From NCBI RefSeq assembly GCF_016924655.1, contig NZ_JAFFJU010000001.1, forward strand, positions 62,001-126,000: a stretch of DNA of 64,000 bases, given 5' to 3'. Under the pieces are notes generated by a model. That model made no database searches and was not told where the DNA came from. It saw only the letters and a program-made list of their open reading frames with translations. Source of the DNA: Sphingomonas arenae (lineage in GTDB: Bacteria > Pseudomonadota > Alphaproteobacteria > Sphingomonadales > Sphingomonadaceae). Positions 24,785 through 33,929 of the stretch are shown piece by piece; position 1 is the stretch's first letter, and every line of letters begins with the position of its first letter. The position numbers and the translations under genes are program-made.

Positions 24785-27322
24785 ATGAAGCCGCCGCACC
24801 TGCCGATCCATGCGGTGCTGCCGGACCTGCTGGCCGCGCTGGACTCAGGGCCGAGAGCGCTGCTGATCGCTCCTCCGGGCGCGGGCAAGACCACCCTGGT
24901 CGCGCCGGCGTTGCTCGACGAGCGATGGTGCGACGGCCAGGTGCTGCTCCTCGTGCCACGCCGCCTTGCCGCGCGCGCAGCCGCCGAGTTCATGGCTGCG
25001 GAGCGCGGGGAGGCTCCCGGCGCAACCATCGGGTACCAGACCCGGCTGGACAGTCGGGTGGGCAAGGATACGCGGGTGATCGCCATGACTCACGGCGTGT
25101 ACCTGTCCCGCCTCGAGAAGGACCCGGAACTCAGCGGCGTGTCCGCCGTGCTGTTCGACGAAGTCCACGAGCGCAGCCTCGATAATGACCTTGCCCTCGC
25201 GCTGACCCTTGATGCGGCAGACGGGTTGAGGCCCGACCTTCGGCTGGTGGCGATGTCCGCAACCCTCGATGGCGAGTGGTTCGGCCGCTTGCTTGGTGAC
25301 CCGCCCCGGATCGAAAGCGAGGGAAAGAGCTACCCCCTCAAGCTTTGTCATATCGGACGCGACCCGGCGAGCCGGATCGAGCCGCAGGTCGCCGCGGCGT
25401 GCAGGCGGGCGCTGGGCGAGCATACAGGCTCGCTGCTCGCATTTCTTCCGGGGGTGGCCGAGATCGAGCGCACCGCTGAGGCCCTCGGCGCACTGCCGCC
25501 GGATGTCCGGCTGCATCGGCTGCACGGGGGCATCGATCCGCGCGCGCAACGGGCTGCCCTTGCCTCGCCGCCGCCCGGCACCCGCAAGCTGGTCCTCGCC
25601 ACCAGCATCGCGGAGACCAGCGTCACCCTTCAGGACGTCCGCATCGTGGTGGACAGCGGACTGGCGCGCCGGCCGCGCTACGACCGCGGAGCAGGGCTCA
25701 CGCGCCTTGTGACGGAACGGGCCAGTCGTGCCGCCGTGACTCAGCGAGCGGGCCGGGCCGCGCGCCAGGCACCCGGGGTTGCCATCCGGCTCTGGGAAGT
25801 GGCGGCAAACGCCAGCCTGCCCCCGCACGAGCCACCCGAGATCCTCGAGGCCGACCTGTCCAGCCTCCTCCTCACTTGCCTGCTGTGGGGAGCGGCAGAT
25901 CCCGCCTCCCTTCCATTCCTTGACGCTCCGCCATCGGCCGCGCTCGAGGAAGCTCGGCAGCGGCTGGTCTCCCTTGGCGCCATCGATGCCGACGGCCGGG
26001 TCACTGCGCACGGCCGCGCGATCGCCTCCATCGCTCTCGAACCGCGGCTGGCCCACATGCTCGTGGAGGCAGGCGCGCGTGGCTTCGGCCCCGCTGCAGC
26101 GGAAGCCGCCGTGCTGCTGACAGAGCGTGGGCTCGGCGGCAACGACCCGGACCTGGAATCGCGCTGGCGGCGTTGGCGGGCCGATCGGGGTTCGCGGGCG
26201 GAGGCTGCAAGAGCATTCTCGAAGCGCCTCACCCGGTCCGTTGGCATCGAGCGAGGTCGAGATGCGCCTCCGAGGGAACCCCAGGAGAATTCGCTTCATG
26301 AAGCCTCGGCTACGCTCGGCGAGGGTCCTCGACTTTGCTCGGACCGAACGGGAGAGCTGCTTGCTCAATCCATCGCCCTTGCTTTTCCGGACCGGGTGTC
26401 CCGGCGCAGGGGTGCGTCCGGGGAACATTGGCAGAGCGTCGGCGGGCGTGGCTTCCGGCTGGACCCGGCATCTCCGCTGGCCCGCGCTGAATGGTTGGCG
26501 GTCGCCGAAGTCGCGGGCGCGGCTTCTGGTGCTCGCATCCTCGCCGCAGCCGCCTTCGAAGAGGCCAATGTCCTTGCCCTGTTCGAGGACCGGATCACGA
26601 TCCGGCACGACGGCGCCTTCGACCCCGCGACAGGCGCGGTGACTCCTACCCGAAGCCGTCGGCTCGGGGCGATCCGGCTCGCCCACGGACCCGACCCGAA
26701 CCCCGACCCCGCCGCGATCGAGGCCGCGCTGCTGGAGGGGCTACGGGAGCATGGCTTGGGGCTTCTTCCCTGGAATGAAGCGGCCCAACAGCTTCGGCTT
26801 CGCGCAGCCTTTGCGGCCAGTCACGACGAACAGGTTCCGCCGCTCTCCGACGAGGCTCTGCTCGACCGCCTTGACGAATGGCTGGCACCCCTATTGGCCG
26901 GCAAGCGGCGGTTGGGCGACATCGACCCATCGGCCCTCCGTCAGAGCCTCGACAATCTGCTCGGCTACGAGGCGCGGCGCCGGCTGGATCAGCTTGCTCC
27001 CGCCGAGTTCGCCTCGCCCGCGGGAAGCCGGCACGCCATCGATTACTCGGCCCAGGGTGCCCCCGCTGTCGAGGTCCGGGCCCAGGCCCTTTATGGGCTG
27101 AACAGCCACCCGATGCTGGCCAACGGCCGCGTGCCGCTGACCCTGGCCATCACCTCGCCCGCAGGTCGACCGATCCAGACCAGTCGCGACCTGCCGAGCT
27201 TCTGGGCCGGTTCGTGGCGCGAGGTCGCCAAGGAAATGCGCGGCCGCTACCCCCGACACCCCTGGCCGGACGACCCTGCGTCGGCAGTTCCAACGCTCCG
27301 GACCAAGCGCGCGTCCGCTTGA
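24785..27322 (+). CDS. hrpB: ATP-dependent helicase HrpB with an in-frame repeat insertion
   Basis: DEAH-box RNA/DNA helicase of 845 residues. Motif I is 'APPGAGKTTLVAPALL', motif II is a divergent DEVH ('LFDEVHERSLD'), motif III 'MSATLDG', and motif VI 'TQRAGRAARQAPG'. The helicase-associated and HrpB C-terminal domains follow ('GVAIRLWE', then 'PVTLAITSPAGRPIQTSRDL'-like end segment 'TLAITSPAGRPIQTSRDLPS'). Residues about 485-523 ('SVGIERGRDAPPREPQENSL' onward) break the family alignment and correspond to an imperfect inverted repeat at 26238-26352 that keeps the frame. The biological role of bacterial HrpB is poorly defined. It is probably co-transcribed with the preceding phosphotransferase. 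Confidence 0.93.
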   Translation: MKPPHLPIHAVLPDLLAALDSGPRALLIAPPGAGKTTLVAPALLDERWCDGQVLLLVPRRLAARAAAEFMAAERGEAPGATIGYQTRLDSRVGKDTRVIAMTHGVYLSRLEKDPELSGVSAVLFDEVHERSLDNDLALALTLDAADGLRPDLRLVAMSATLDGEWFGRLLGDPPRIESEGKSYPLKLCHIGRDPASRIEPQVAAACRRALGEHTGSLLAFLPGVAEIERTAEALGALPPDVRLHRLHGGIDPRAQRAALASPPPGTRKLVLATSIAETSVTLQDVRIVVDSGLARRPRYDRGAGLTRLVTERASRAAVTQRAGRAARQAPGVAIRLWEVAANASLPPHEPPEILEADLSSLLLTCLLWGAADPASLPFLDAPPSAALEEARQRLVSLGAIDADGRVTAHGRAIASIALEPRLAHMLVEAGARGFGPAAAEAAVLLTERGLGGNDPDLESRWRRWRADRGSRAEAARAFSKRLTRSVGIERGRDAPPREPQENSLHEASATLGEGPRLCSDRTGELLAQSIALAFPDRVSRRRGASGEHWQSVGGRGFRLDPASPLARAEWLAVAEVAGAASGARILAAAAFEEANVLALFEDRITIRHDGAFDPATGAVTPTRSRRLGAIRLAHGPDPNPDPAAIEAALLEGLREHGLGLLPWNEAAQQLRLRAAFAASHDEQVPPLSDEALLDRLDEWLAPLLAGKRRLGDIDPSALRQSLDNLLGYEARRRLDQLAPAEFASPAGSRHAIDYSAQGAPAVEVRAQALYGLNSHPMLANGRVPLTLAITSPAGRPIQTSRDLPSFWAGSWREVAKEMRGRYPRHPWPDDPASAVPTLRTKRASA
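26238..26352. repeat. Imperfect inverted repeat (family C) inside hrpB
   Basis: Left arm 26238-26266 begins CCGTTGGCATCGAGCGAGGT. The right arm, ending at 26352, read in reverse begins CCGTTCGGTCCGAGCAAAGT; both continue CGAG. Between them lie the perfect palindrome GCTTCATGAAGC (26293-26304) and smaller dyads. Such 'CATCGAGC..GTCGAGATGC' elements are usually intergenic in sphingomonads (from memory); here the unit is translated. Confidence 0.7.
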
Positions 27323-27354
27323 TTTCCCGGCCCGCATCCGCCACTCCGCCGCGC

Positions 27355-27636
27355 ATGACCAGGGCGCGCATCATCGAGCAGGACCGCAAGACCACCCAGT
27401 CGGGACGGGCGAAGGCGGGAGGCTGGACGCTCGAGTTTGAGAGCTCCGAACCCCAGAAGCATGATCCGCTGACAGGCTGGGTCGGGTCGGCCGACACCCG
27501 CACGCAGGTTCGCCTGGGCTTCGAAACCAAGGACGCGGCGATCGCCTATGCGCAGAAGCATGGGTTCGACTACCATGTGATTCCCGCGCCGCCGGTGAAG
27601 CTGAAGATCCAGGCTTACGCGGACAATTTCCGCTAG
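27355..27636 (+). CDS. NADH dehydrogenase accessory subunit, NDUFS4-like (ETC complex I subunit)
   Basis: A 93-residue protein matching the ETC complex I subunit conserved region (PF04800), the homologue of the mitochondrial 18-kDa subunit NDUFS4 found in alphaproteobacteria. Key segments are 'ARIIEQDRKTTQSGRAKAGG' at the start, 'WTLEFESSEPQKHDPLTGWV', 'GSADTRTQVRLGFETKDAAI' and 'AYAQKHGFDYHVI'. It should bind the peripheral arm of respiratory complex I. It stands alone, away from any nuo operon, 32 bases after hrpB. No clear ribosome site precedes the ATG. Confidence 0.93.
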   Translation: MTRARIIEQDRKTTQSGRAKAGGWTLEFESSEPQKHDPLTGWVGSADTRTQVRLGFETKDAAIAYAQKHGFDYHVIPAPPVKLKIQAYADNFR

Positions 27637-27761
27637 GGCTTGGCTCAGCCGCGTGGCCGGCATGCAACAAGGCTGGCCCAATTGCCTCGCCCGCTTGCCA
27701 AGCGAGCCGTTGACCTCCAGAGACCGCCACGCCGGATCGCCTGAGGAGCTTGTGAGCCCCC

Positions 27762-28868
27762 ATGCGTATCATGGCGCTCGTCGGGACGCGTCCCGAAGCC
27801 ATCAAGATGGCACCCGTGACCGACGCGCTGATCGCGCGCGGCCTGACCCCGGCCCTGATCGTCACTGGCCAGCATCCGGACCTTGACCCCGCAGCCTATG
27901 GCCTGACGGGCGAACCGGTCCATCGGCTGCAATGCCAGGGCATGCCGGACCCGCGTGCCCATGCGGGCCTCGTCGCGGAAACTGTGGCTCCGCTGCTTGC
28001 GACAAACTGCGACCTGCTGCTGGTGCATGGCGATACCTCCAGCGCCCTGGGCGGGGCGATGGCGGCATTCGACCTCGGCGTTCCCCTAGGTCACGTCGAG
28101 GCAGGGCTGCGCAGCTTCGATCGCGCCAATCCCTGGCCGGAAGAGGACAACCGAGTGACCATAGACGCATACGCGTCCCTGCTGTTCGCGCCGACCGATA
28201 CCAGCGCCGCCAACCTCGTCCGCGAGGGATTGAGCGGTGAGATCCACGTGACTGGAAACACTGCGATCGATGCGCTCCAGCGCGTGGTGGGTCCCTTGCC
28301 GCAGCGTAGCGATCGCCGACCCGACAAGCCCAAGCTGCTGGTCACCTGTCACCGCCGCGAGAACTGGGGCACGAAGCTGACCCCGATCGCGCTCGCCCTG
28401 CTCGACATCGCGCGCTCCGGGCTGGCGCAGGTCGAGGTGGTGCTTCACCCGAACCCGGCCATGGCCGACGCAGTGCGCCTCTTCCTGGCCGAGGAGCCAG
28501 GGGTGACGCTGCTGCCGCCCCTGCCGCACGGCGAGATGATCGCCGCCATGCGCAGGGCAACGGTGATCCTTAGCGATTCCGGCGGCGTGCAGGAGGAGGC
28601 TCCGGCGCTCGGAGTGCCGCTCCTGGTTCTGCGCGAGCGGACGGAACGACCGGAAGGCATTGCGTCCGGCAACATGCGCCTGGCCGGAACCGTCCGCGAG
28701 GAGATCGTCGGGGAGGTCACGCGCCTTCTCACAGACGCGGTGGCGTATGCGGCGATGTCCAGCCCCACCCTGCCTTATGGCGACGGGCACGCCGGACCCC
28801 GCATCGCGGCAGCGATAGAGGACTGGCTGGAACGGCATTTGCAGGCGGAAGAACGGCTGATCGCCTGA
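27762..28868 (+). CDS. wecB: UDP-N-acetylglucosamine 2-epimerase (non-hydrolysing)
   Basis: Converts UDP-GlcNAc to UDP-ManNAc for surface polysaccharide synthesis. The 368-residue protein shows the family motifs 'VGTRPEAIKMAPV' at the start, 'HGDTSSALGGAMAAF', 'HVEAGLRSFD', 'PWPEEDNRVTID', 'CHRRENWG' and 'SDSGGVQEEAPALGVPLLVL' with 'RTERPEGI'. All residues usually tied to catalysis and UDP binding are present. No other polysaccharide gene is adjacent, so it is an isolated precursor enzyme here. tRNA-Glu follows. Confidence 0.94.
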   Translation: MRIMALVGTRPEAIKMAPVTDALIARGLTPALIVTGQHPDLDPAAYGLTGEPVHRLQCQGMPDPRAHAGLVAETVAPLLATNCDLLLVHGDTSSALGGAMAAFDLGVPLGHVEAGLRSFDRANPWPEEDNRVTIDAYASLLFAPTDTSAANLVREGLSGEIHVTGNTAIDALQRVVGPLPQRSDRRPDKPKLLVTCHRRENWGTKLTPIALALLDIARSGLAQVEVVLHPNPAMADAVRLFLAEEPGVTLLPPLPHGEMIAAMRRATVILSDSGGVQEEAPALGVPLLVLRERTERPEGIASGNMRLAGTVREEIVGEVTRLLTDAVAYAAMSSPTLPYGDGHAGPRIAAAIEDWLERHLQAEERLIA

Positions 28869-28915
28869 TTGACTAGCGCCATCCTCCCCGCCATATGCGC
28901 CGCTCTCCCGCTAAC

Positions 28916-28991
28916 GGCCCCTTCGTCTAGCGGTCTAGGACGTCGCCCTCTCACGGCGAAAACACGGGTTCGAGTCCCGTAGGGGTCACCA
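28916..28991 (+). tRNA. tRNA-Glu (anticodon CTC)
   Basis: Full cloverleaf of 76 bases starting GGCCCCTTCGTCTAGCGG. Acceptor GGCCCCT pairs with AGGGGTC (one G-U). The anticodon stem TCGCC/GGCGA carries the loop CTCTCAC, giving CTC (decodes GAG). The T arm is ACGGGTTCGAGTCCCGT. CCA is encoded. It borders the left end of the carbohydrate locus; I found no duplicate of its 3' end that would mark an integrated element. Confidence 0.95.
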
Positions 28992-29067
28992 GTCTCAAAC
29001 CTTTGAGCGGGAAAGCTGCCTCCTTCAGATAGGCGAGACCTTCCTTGGCGTGTTGCGGGCACAGGCG

Positions 29068-29160
29068 ATGGCTCGCTATGCACCGGACGTGAGCCGCCGA
29101 TTACCGCACCATCTCCCCAACGATGCGATCAGCGAAACACTATTTGGCTGCCGCCGCTGA
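29068..29160 (+). CDS. Possible 30-residue upstream reading frame coupled to the sugar symporter
   Basis: Begins ATGGCTCGCTATGCACCGGA after a weak AGG and ends TGA at 29158-29160, overlapping the symporter ATG as TGATG. The symporter itself has no ribosome site, so reinitiation from this frame would explain its translation. The peptide (MARYAPDVSRRLPHHLPNDA..) matches nothing I know. Low confidence: it may be chance. Confidence 0.22.
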   Translation: MARYAPDVSRRLPHHLPNDAISETLFGCRR

Positions 29161-30503
29161 TGGCGGCCGCCTCGGACCAGACAGCGTCGAAGCCCCGCCT
29201 CATCCTGTTCGCCTTCGGCGACTTTGCCTTCAACCTCTACTGGCAGAGCGTCATGCTCTTCCTGTTGTTCTACTACACGGAAGCCCTGGAACTTCCGGTG
29301 GCGCTCGCGGCGACCACCTACATGGTCGCATCCATCTGGGACGGCATCGCCAACTTCGCAGCGGGCGCACTGGTGGACCGCCGCAAGACCTTCCGCTCCT
29401 ACAGGGCCTTGCTGGTGGTCGGCAGCCTGCCCCTGGGATTGAGCTTCGCGCTTGCCTACTTGCCCCCACCGCTTCCCGGCGGGTGGGCGGTGGCCACGGT
29501 GTTTGTGGGCCACCTGCTGTTCCGGACTGCTTACGCGGCGGTCAACGTGCCCTATCTCGCCATGTCCGCTCGGGTGAGTTCGGAGCCGGACGATCGCGCC
29601 TTCGTCGCCGGAGTGCGCATGCTGTTCGGCACGGCCGCGGCGGTCTTCGTCGCGCTAAGTACGGTTCCGGTCGGAGGCTGGCTGACCGGCAGCCGGGATG
29701 CGGCGCAGGCCTACCTTGGCGCAGCAATCCTGTTTGCGCTTATTGGCACGGTCATCCTGGTTCTCGTCGGCGCCACGTATCGCGAAGCATCGTCCGGAGC
29801 TTGCCGTCCGCCCGCCACCATCCGCGACGCGCTGATGAGCCTCGCAAGAAACCGGGCGTTCGTGCTCCTCAACCTTGCGATGATGGCGATGATCATCGCC
29901 GTCACGGTGCTGAACAAGTCCGTCCTCTACTATTTCAAGTACATAGTCGGGGATGAGAGCGCGGGGCAGCTGGCGCTTGCGTCCATGGGCGTGGTCAGCG
30001 CCGCCGCCGTCCCAGCCTGGATGCTCCTGGGCCGCTTCCTGGGCCTGCGCACCCTGTGGCTCGTCGCCTCGGGGGCCGCAACGGTCGGCCTGTGCCTGTT
30101 TGCCGCGCTGGACGTGCACCGCGCCGGCGCCATGCAACTGTTCCTGATGGGAATGCAGGCGGCGATCGTCGGTCTGCACTTCGTCTTCTGGGCCTTGCTG
30201 CCAAACACCATCGAATATGGCGAGCAGACGACCGGCTTGCACGTGGAAGGAACCGTGTTCGGCCTAGCCGCCTTGCTCCAGCGCATCGCGATCGGAGTGG
30301 CGACGGCCATTCTCGGTTGGTCCTACAGTGAGGCTGGCTTCGTTGCCAACGTCCAGCAGAGCAGCGGAACGCTCGCCGGCATGCGCGCGACGATCGCAAC
30401 CGTGCCGCTGCTATTTCTAGTCCTCTCGTGTGCCGCGATGCTGGTGAGCCCGCTCGGTCGGCGCCCCGTTCGCGCTCAGGCGGTCAGTTCGAACGTCGCG
30501 TGA
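29160..30503 (+). CDS. GPH-type sugar:cation symporter (MelB-like MFS)
   Basis: A 447-residue inner-membrane transporter with about 12 hydrophobic helices, of the glycoside-pentoside-hexuronide:cation symporter family (MFS_2). It begins 'RLILFAFGDFAFNLYWQSVM' and has the typical loop 'DGIANFAAGALVDRRKTFRS', 'NVPYLAMSARVSSEPDDRA' and, in the C-terminal half, 'LPNTIEYGEQTTGLHVEG'. It should import a mono- or oligosaccharide from the periplasm with H+ or Na+. Its 3' end overlaps the convergent GH3 gene by 28 bases. Its position at the edge of the glycan locus suggests it imports the GH3 product or substrate. Confidence 0.85.
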   Translation: MAAASDQTASKPRLILFAFGDFAFNLYWQSVMLFLLFYYTEALELPVALAATTYMVASIWDGIANFAAGALVDRRKTFRSYRALLVVGSLPLGLSFALAYLPPPLPGGWAVATVFVGHLLFRTAYAAVNVPYLAMSARVSSEPDDRAFVAGVRMLFGTAAAVFVALSTVPVGGWLTGSRDAAQAYLGAAILFALIGTVILVLVGATYREASSGACRPPATIRDALMSLARNRAFVLLNLAMMAMIIAVTVLNKSVLYYFKYIVGDESAGQLALASMGVVSAAAVPAWMLLGRFLGLRTLWLVASGAATVGLCLFAALDVHRAGAMQLFLMGMQAAIVGLHFVFWALLPNTIEYGEQTTGLHVEGTVFGLAALLQRIAIGVATAILGWSYSEAGFVANVQQSSGTLAGMRATIATVPLLFLVLSCAAMLVSPLGRRPVRAQAVSSNVA

Positions 30504-32764
30504 AGTCCGTCGGCCTCGGCGGAAGGTGCGATCCAGACATCGAAGGTGCCAGGCTCGACCACCGGCTTGTTCTGCAGCCCGACGAAGGCAAGGTCCGCCG
30601 GCCGCAGCACGAAACGCACCACTTCCGAGCTGCCAGGCGCGAGCGTGACCTTGCGGAAGGCCTTCAGCAGGCGAACGGGTCGGGTGATACTGGCGGCACG
30701 ATCGCGAATGTAGAGCTGGACCACCTCTTCGGCCGCGCGCGTGCCCGTGTTGCCAACCCGCGCGGTGACAGCGATCTCGCCGCCTGCCATCGCCATGCTG
30801 CGACTGCTGAGCGCCAGGTCGGAATAGCCGATCTTGCCGTAAGTCAGGCCATGGCCAAACGGGTACAGGGCCGTGTTGGTCAGCCCGCGAAAGCGTGCCT
30901 TGTAGGCCTCCAGCTTGCCTTCCGGGTTGGGCCGCCCGGTCGGCTTGTGGGAATAATAATAGGGCTGCTGGCCCGACTCCCGCGGGAAGCTGACGGGCAG
31001 CCTGCCGGAGGGTGAATAGGCGCCGAATAACACGTCCGCGATCGAGTGACCGGTCTCCGTACCGAGGAACCAGGTCACAAGGATTGCAGAGGCGTTGGCG
31101 ACCGCCCCTTCGAGCGCCAGTGCCCTACCATTCTTCAGGACAACGACCATCGGCTTGCCGACGGCAGCCACGGCTTCGGCCAGTTGCTGCTGCGGCCTCG
31201 GAACCACGATCTCGGTTCGCGACTGTGCCTCGCCGGACATGTTCTGGGATTCACCAATCGCCAGCACCACGATGTCCGCCTGCCGAGCAGCCGCAACCGC
31301 GGCCTCTATCCCGCCGGCCAGCGGTTCCTCGATGCCGGAGCCCTCCGCAACGATGATGCTGCTCTTGTCGGCGATCGCCTCACGAACGCCGGTCGCAAGG
31401 TCGACAGCCTTGGCGTCATCGCCATAGACGCACCAGGGACCGATCAGGTCATGCTGCCCAGCGGCGAATGGGCCGATAAGCGCGATCCGCTTGCCAGACC
31501 TTGGAAGCGGCAGGAGATCGCCCTCATTCTTAAGCAGCACGATCGACTTGCGTCCTGCTTCGCGCGCCAGCGACAGGGCCGGGCGAGTCATCGACCGGCG
31601 CTGCTCCCGTCGCTCGTCGATGCGACGGAACGGATCCTCGAACAGGCCGAGCATTGCCTTCATGGCCAGCACCCGGCGAACGGATTCGTCGACCCGCGCC
31701 TGCGGCACTTCTCCGCTTCGAACGAGGTCAGGCAGATGCGTCCTGTAGAAGCCGCTCTGCATGCTCATGTCCACGCCAGCAAGGAAGGCGAGCCTGGTTG
31801 CCTCGCGCGCATCCTTAGCGAAGCCGTGGGCGATCATCTCCTCGTCGCCCGTATAATCCGATACGACAAAGCCCTCGAAGCCCCACTCGCCGCGCAGCAG
31901 CTGCGTCATCAGCCACGGGTTCCCGGTCGAGGGGATCCCGCTGAGCTCGTTGAAGGAAGCCATGACCGACAGGGCGCCCGCGTCGAACGCGGCCTTGAAC
32001 GGCGGCAGGTAGACCTCCCGCAGCGTCCGCTCGGACACGTCCACCGTATTGTAGTCGAGGCCCGCTTCCGCCGCGCCGTAAGCCGCGAAATGCTTCGCGG
32101 TTGCAAGCATATGCGCGTCGGACTTGAGGTCACGGCCTTGGAAACCCTTCACCCGGGCAATGGCGAACAGCTCGTTCAGCAGGACGTCCTCGCCGCCCCC
32201 TTCGACGCCGCGCCCCCAGCGTTGGTCCCGCGCGACGTCGACCATCGGCGCGAAGTTCCAGTCGATTCCGGTCCCCGCCGCCTCAAAGGCTGCCATTTCC
32301 GCGGTGCGTCGGGCTAGGTCCGGCTCGAAGCTGGCAACCTCCGCCAGCGGCACCGGGAAGATCGTGCGGTGACCGTGAATGATGTCCGCGCCGAAGATCA
32401 GCGGGATCTTCATCCGCGACTCCTTCACCGCTGCGGTCTGCAGCATCCGGTGCATGCGGGCGCCATTGCCATTGAACACACCGGTGAGGAGTCCCCGCCG
32501 GGCTTCGTCAAGTTGGCGGGGGAAGTCGCCGTTACTCGGGGGATTGAGCGACGCTGCCGATGTCCCGCCCCAGGCCGAGGCCATCAGGCTCAACTGGCCC
32601 GCTTTCTCTTCGAGCGTCATGCGCGCGATCAGGTCGCCGACAAAAGCTGGCGCCTTCACCCGCTCGGTCGCTTGAAGCAGCGCACGTGCGGGGCTTGCCG
32701 CCCAAGCTGCAACAGCACCAGCGCCCATCAGCGCCGCACGGCGGGAAATACGGGTTTCGAACAT
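30476..32764 (-). CDS. bglX: Exported GH3 beta-glucosidase (BglX-like)
   Basis: A 762-residue glycoside hydrolase family 3 enzyme that releases terminal beta-linked glucose from oligosaccharides. The N-terminus (MFETRISRRAALMGAGAVAA) is a Tat signal peptide ending near 'SPARA', so it folds before export to the periplasm. The N-terminal barrel has 'ATAKHFAAYGAAEAGLDYNT' and the nucleophile segment 'GFVVSDYTGDEE' (Asp of SDY). The second domain starts near 'RKSIVLLKNEGDLLPLP' and a fibronectin-III-like domain closes the protein. Some BglX relatives cleave beta-1,2-linked sophoro-oligosaccharides. Its promoter faces that of lacI, with a palindromic operator between them. Confidence 0.92.
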   Translation of the reverse strand: MFETRISRRAALMGAGAVAAWAASPARALLQATERVKAPAFVGDLIARMTLEEKAGQLSLMASAWGGTSAASLNPPSNGDFPRQLDEARRGLLTGVFNGNGARMHRMLQTAAVKESRMKIPLIFGADIIHGHRTIFPVPLAEVASFEPDLARRTAEMAAFEAAGTGIDWNFAPMVDVARDQRWGRGVEGGGEDVLLNELFAIARVKGFQGRDLKSDAHMLATAKHFAAYGAAEAGLDYNTVDVSERTLREVYLPPFKAAFDAGALSVMASFNELSGIPSTGNPWLMTQLLRGEWGFEGFVVSDYTGDEEMIAHGFAKDAREATRLAFLAGVDMSMQSGFYRTHLPDLVRSGEVPQARVDESVRRVLAMKAMLGLFEDPFRRIDERREQRRSMTRPALSLAREAGRKSIVLLKNEGDLLPLPRSGKRIALIGPFAAGQHDLIGPWCVYGDDAKAVDLATGVREAIADKSSIIVAEGSGIEEPLAGGIEAAVAAARQADIVVLAIGESQNMSGEAQSRTEIVVPRPQQQLAEAVAAVGKPMVVVLKNGRALALEGAVANASAILVTWFLGTETGHSIADVLFGAYSPSGRLPVSFPRESGQQPYYYSHKPTGRPNPEGKLEAYKARFRGLTNTALYPFGHGLTYGKIGYSDLALSSRSMAMAGGEIAVTARVGNTGTRAAEEVVQLYIRDRAASITRPVRLLKAFRKVTLAPGSSEVVRFVLRPADLAFVGLQNKPVVEPGTFDVWIAPSAEADGLHATFELTA

Positions 32765-32847
32765 GGCCTCCCCTTCGCTTCGCTTGGCGCAATCGGGTCG
32801 GCACCCCCGTTGCTGCGGTCCGGCTCACAGGCAAGCTTGACGGACCG

Positions 32848-32861
32848 TGTAACCGGTTACA
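32848..32861. promoter_or_regulatory. LacI-family operator TGTAACCGGTTACA
   Basis: Perfect 14-base palindrome in the divergent region between the GH3 gene (start 32764) and the lacI-type gene (start 32940). The central CG and dyad symmetry are the usual LacI/GalR operator form. The core GTAACCGGTTAC recurs exactly at 40153-40164. Confidence 0.85.
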
Positions 32862-32939
32862 TGTCCTAGGCCGGAAATGAAAGCAACTGGACTTTTGTCG
32901 GTTGCGAAGGCGCTCAGCGGCTGCGCATGAAGGGATCCC

Positions 32940-33929
32940 ATGGCCGAAGCCACCATTCGCGACGTTGCCCGGCGGGCTCAGGTCTCCGTCGCTTCCGTGT
33001 CGCGCGTTCTGAACGGATTCGAGAGGGTCAGCGATGCGACCCGCGAGCGCGTCATCGAGGCGGTAACGGCGCTCAGCTATGTCCCCCACGCCGCCGCTCG
33101 CAGCCTCAGCATGGCCCGGACCCATTCCATCGGGATCGTCCTGCCCGATCTCCATGGCGAGTTCTTTTCCGAACTCGTCCGCGGCATGGACCGGGTTGCC
33201 AATGATCGCGGCTACCTCCTGCTGCTGTCGAGCCTCCATCCTGGCAACCGGATCGGCTTCTCACCACTCAGCGCGCTGCGCGGACGGGTCGATGGCGCGA
33301 TCGTCATGGCTCCCCACCTGAACGAGCAGGAGCTTTCGGACATCCTGCCGAAGGGCTTCGAGGTGGTGCTGCTGAACACCCGCGGCGGAGCCCACGACTG
33401 CCCGGTCATCACCCTCGACAATGCCAGCGGAGCGGAAGCCGTGGCCCGGCACCTGGTCGCGATCGGTCGAAAGCGCCTCGTGCACATCGCGGGTCCGGCC
33501 GGCAACGCCGATGCCCAGGAGCGGGCCGACGCCTTCTGCCGGGTTCTCCATGGCTACTCGGACGTTCTGGTGGAAACGGTTCAGGGCGACTTCTCCGAAG
33601 ACTCCGGAGGTGCCGCCATCGCGGCCTTGCTGCAGGCGGGGCGGGAGTTCGACGCGGTTTTCGCCGCCAACGACAACATGGCCATCGGTGCGCTCCAGAC
33701 CTTGCGCGAAGCTGGCCTCAAGGTTCCCGAGGACGTGGGGGTGGCAGGGTTCGACGACGTTCCTATGGCCCGCCACCTCGGCCTGACCACCGTCCAGGTC
33801 CGGATCGCGCAACTTGGCGAGCATGGGCTGACGGCGCTGCTCGATCGGATCGAGGGCAGAGGGGCCCCCTCCCACATGCTGCATCCTGTCGAACTGGTCG
33901 TCCGCGCCACTACCGGCGAGCCTCGGTGA
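32940..33929 (+). CDS. LacI-family transcriptional regulator of the glycan locus
   Basis: A 329-residue repressor-type protein. The HTH is at the start ('TIRDVARRAQVSVASVSRVL', then 'NGFERVSDATRERV') with the hinge helix 'SYVPHAAARSLS'. The periplasmic-binding-like effector domain runs from about residue 60 ('SIGIVLPDLHGEFFSELVRG') to the end ('VGVAGFDDVPMARHL'). AAGGGA precedes the ATG. It probably binds the GTAACCGGTTAC palindromes upstream of itself/GH3 and upstream of the TonB receptor/sugar transporter. The effector is presumably a sugar released from the glycan. Its stop overlaps the next gene start (GTGA). Confidence 0.93.
   Translation: MAEATIRDVARRAQVSVASVSRVLNGFERVSDATRERVIEAVTALSYVPHAAARSLSMARTHSIGIVLPDLHGEFFSELVRGMDRVANDRGYLLLLSSLHPGNRIGFSPLSALRGRVDGAIVMAPHLNEQELSDILPKGFEVVLLNTRGGAHDCPVITLDNASGAEAVARHLVAIGRKRLVHIAGPAGNADAQERADAFCRVLHGYSDVLVETVQGDFSEDSGGAAIAALLQAGREFDAVFAANDNMAIGALQTLREAGLKVPEDVGVAGFDDVPMARHLGLTTVQVRIAQLGEHGLTALLDRIEGRGAPSHMLHPVELVVRATTGEPR

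Noticed and set aside
24845-26686. A 613-residue minus-strand frame
   Set aside because: Antisense to hrpB; the plus-strand helicase motifs are complete.
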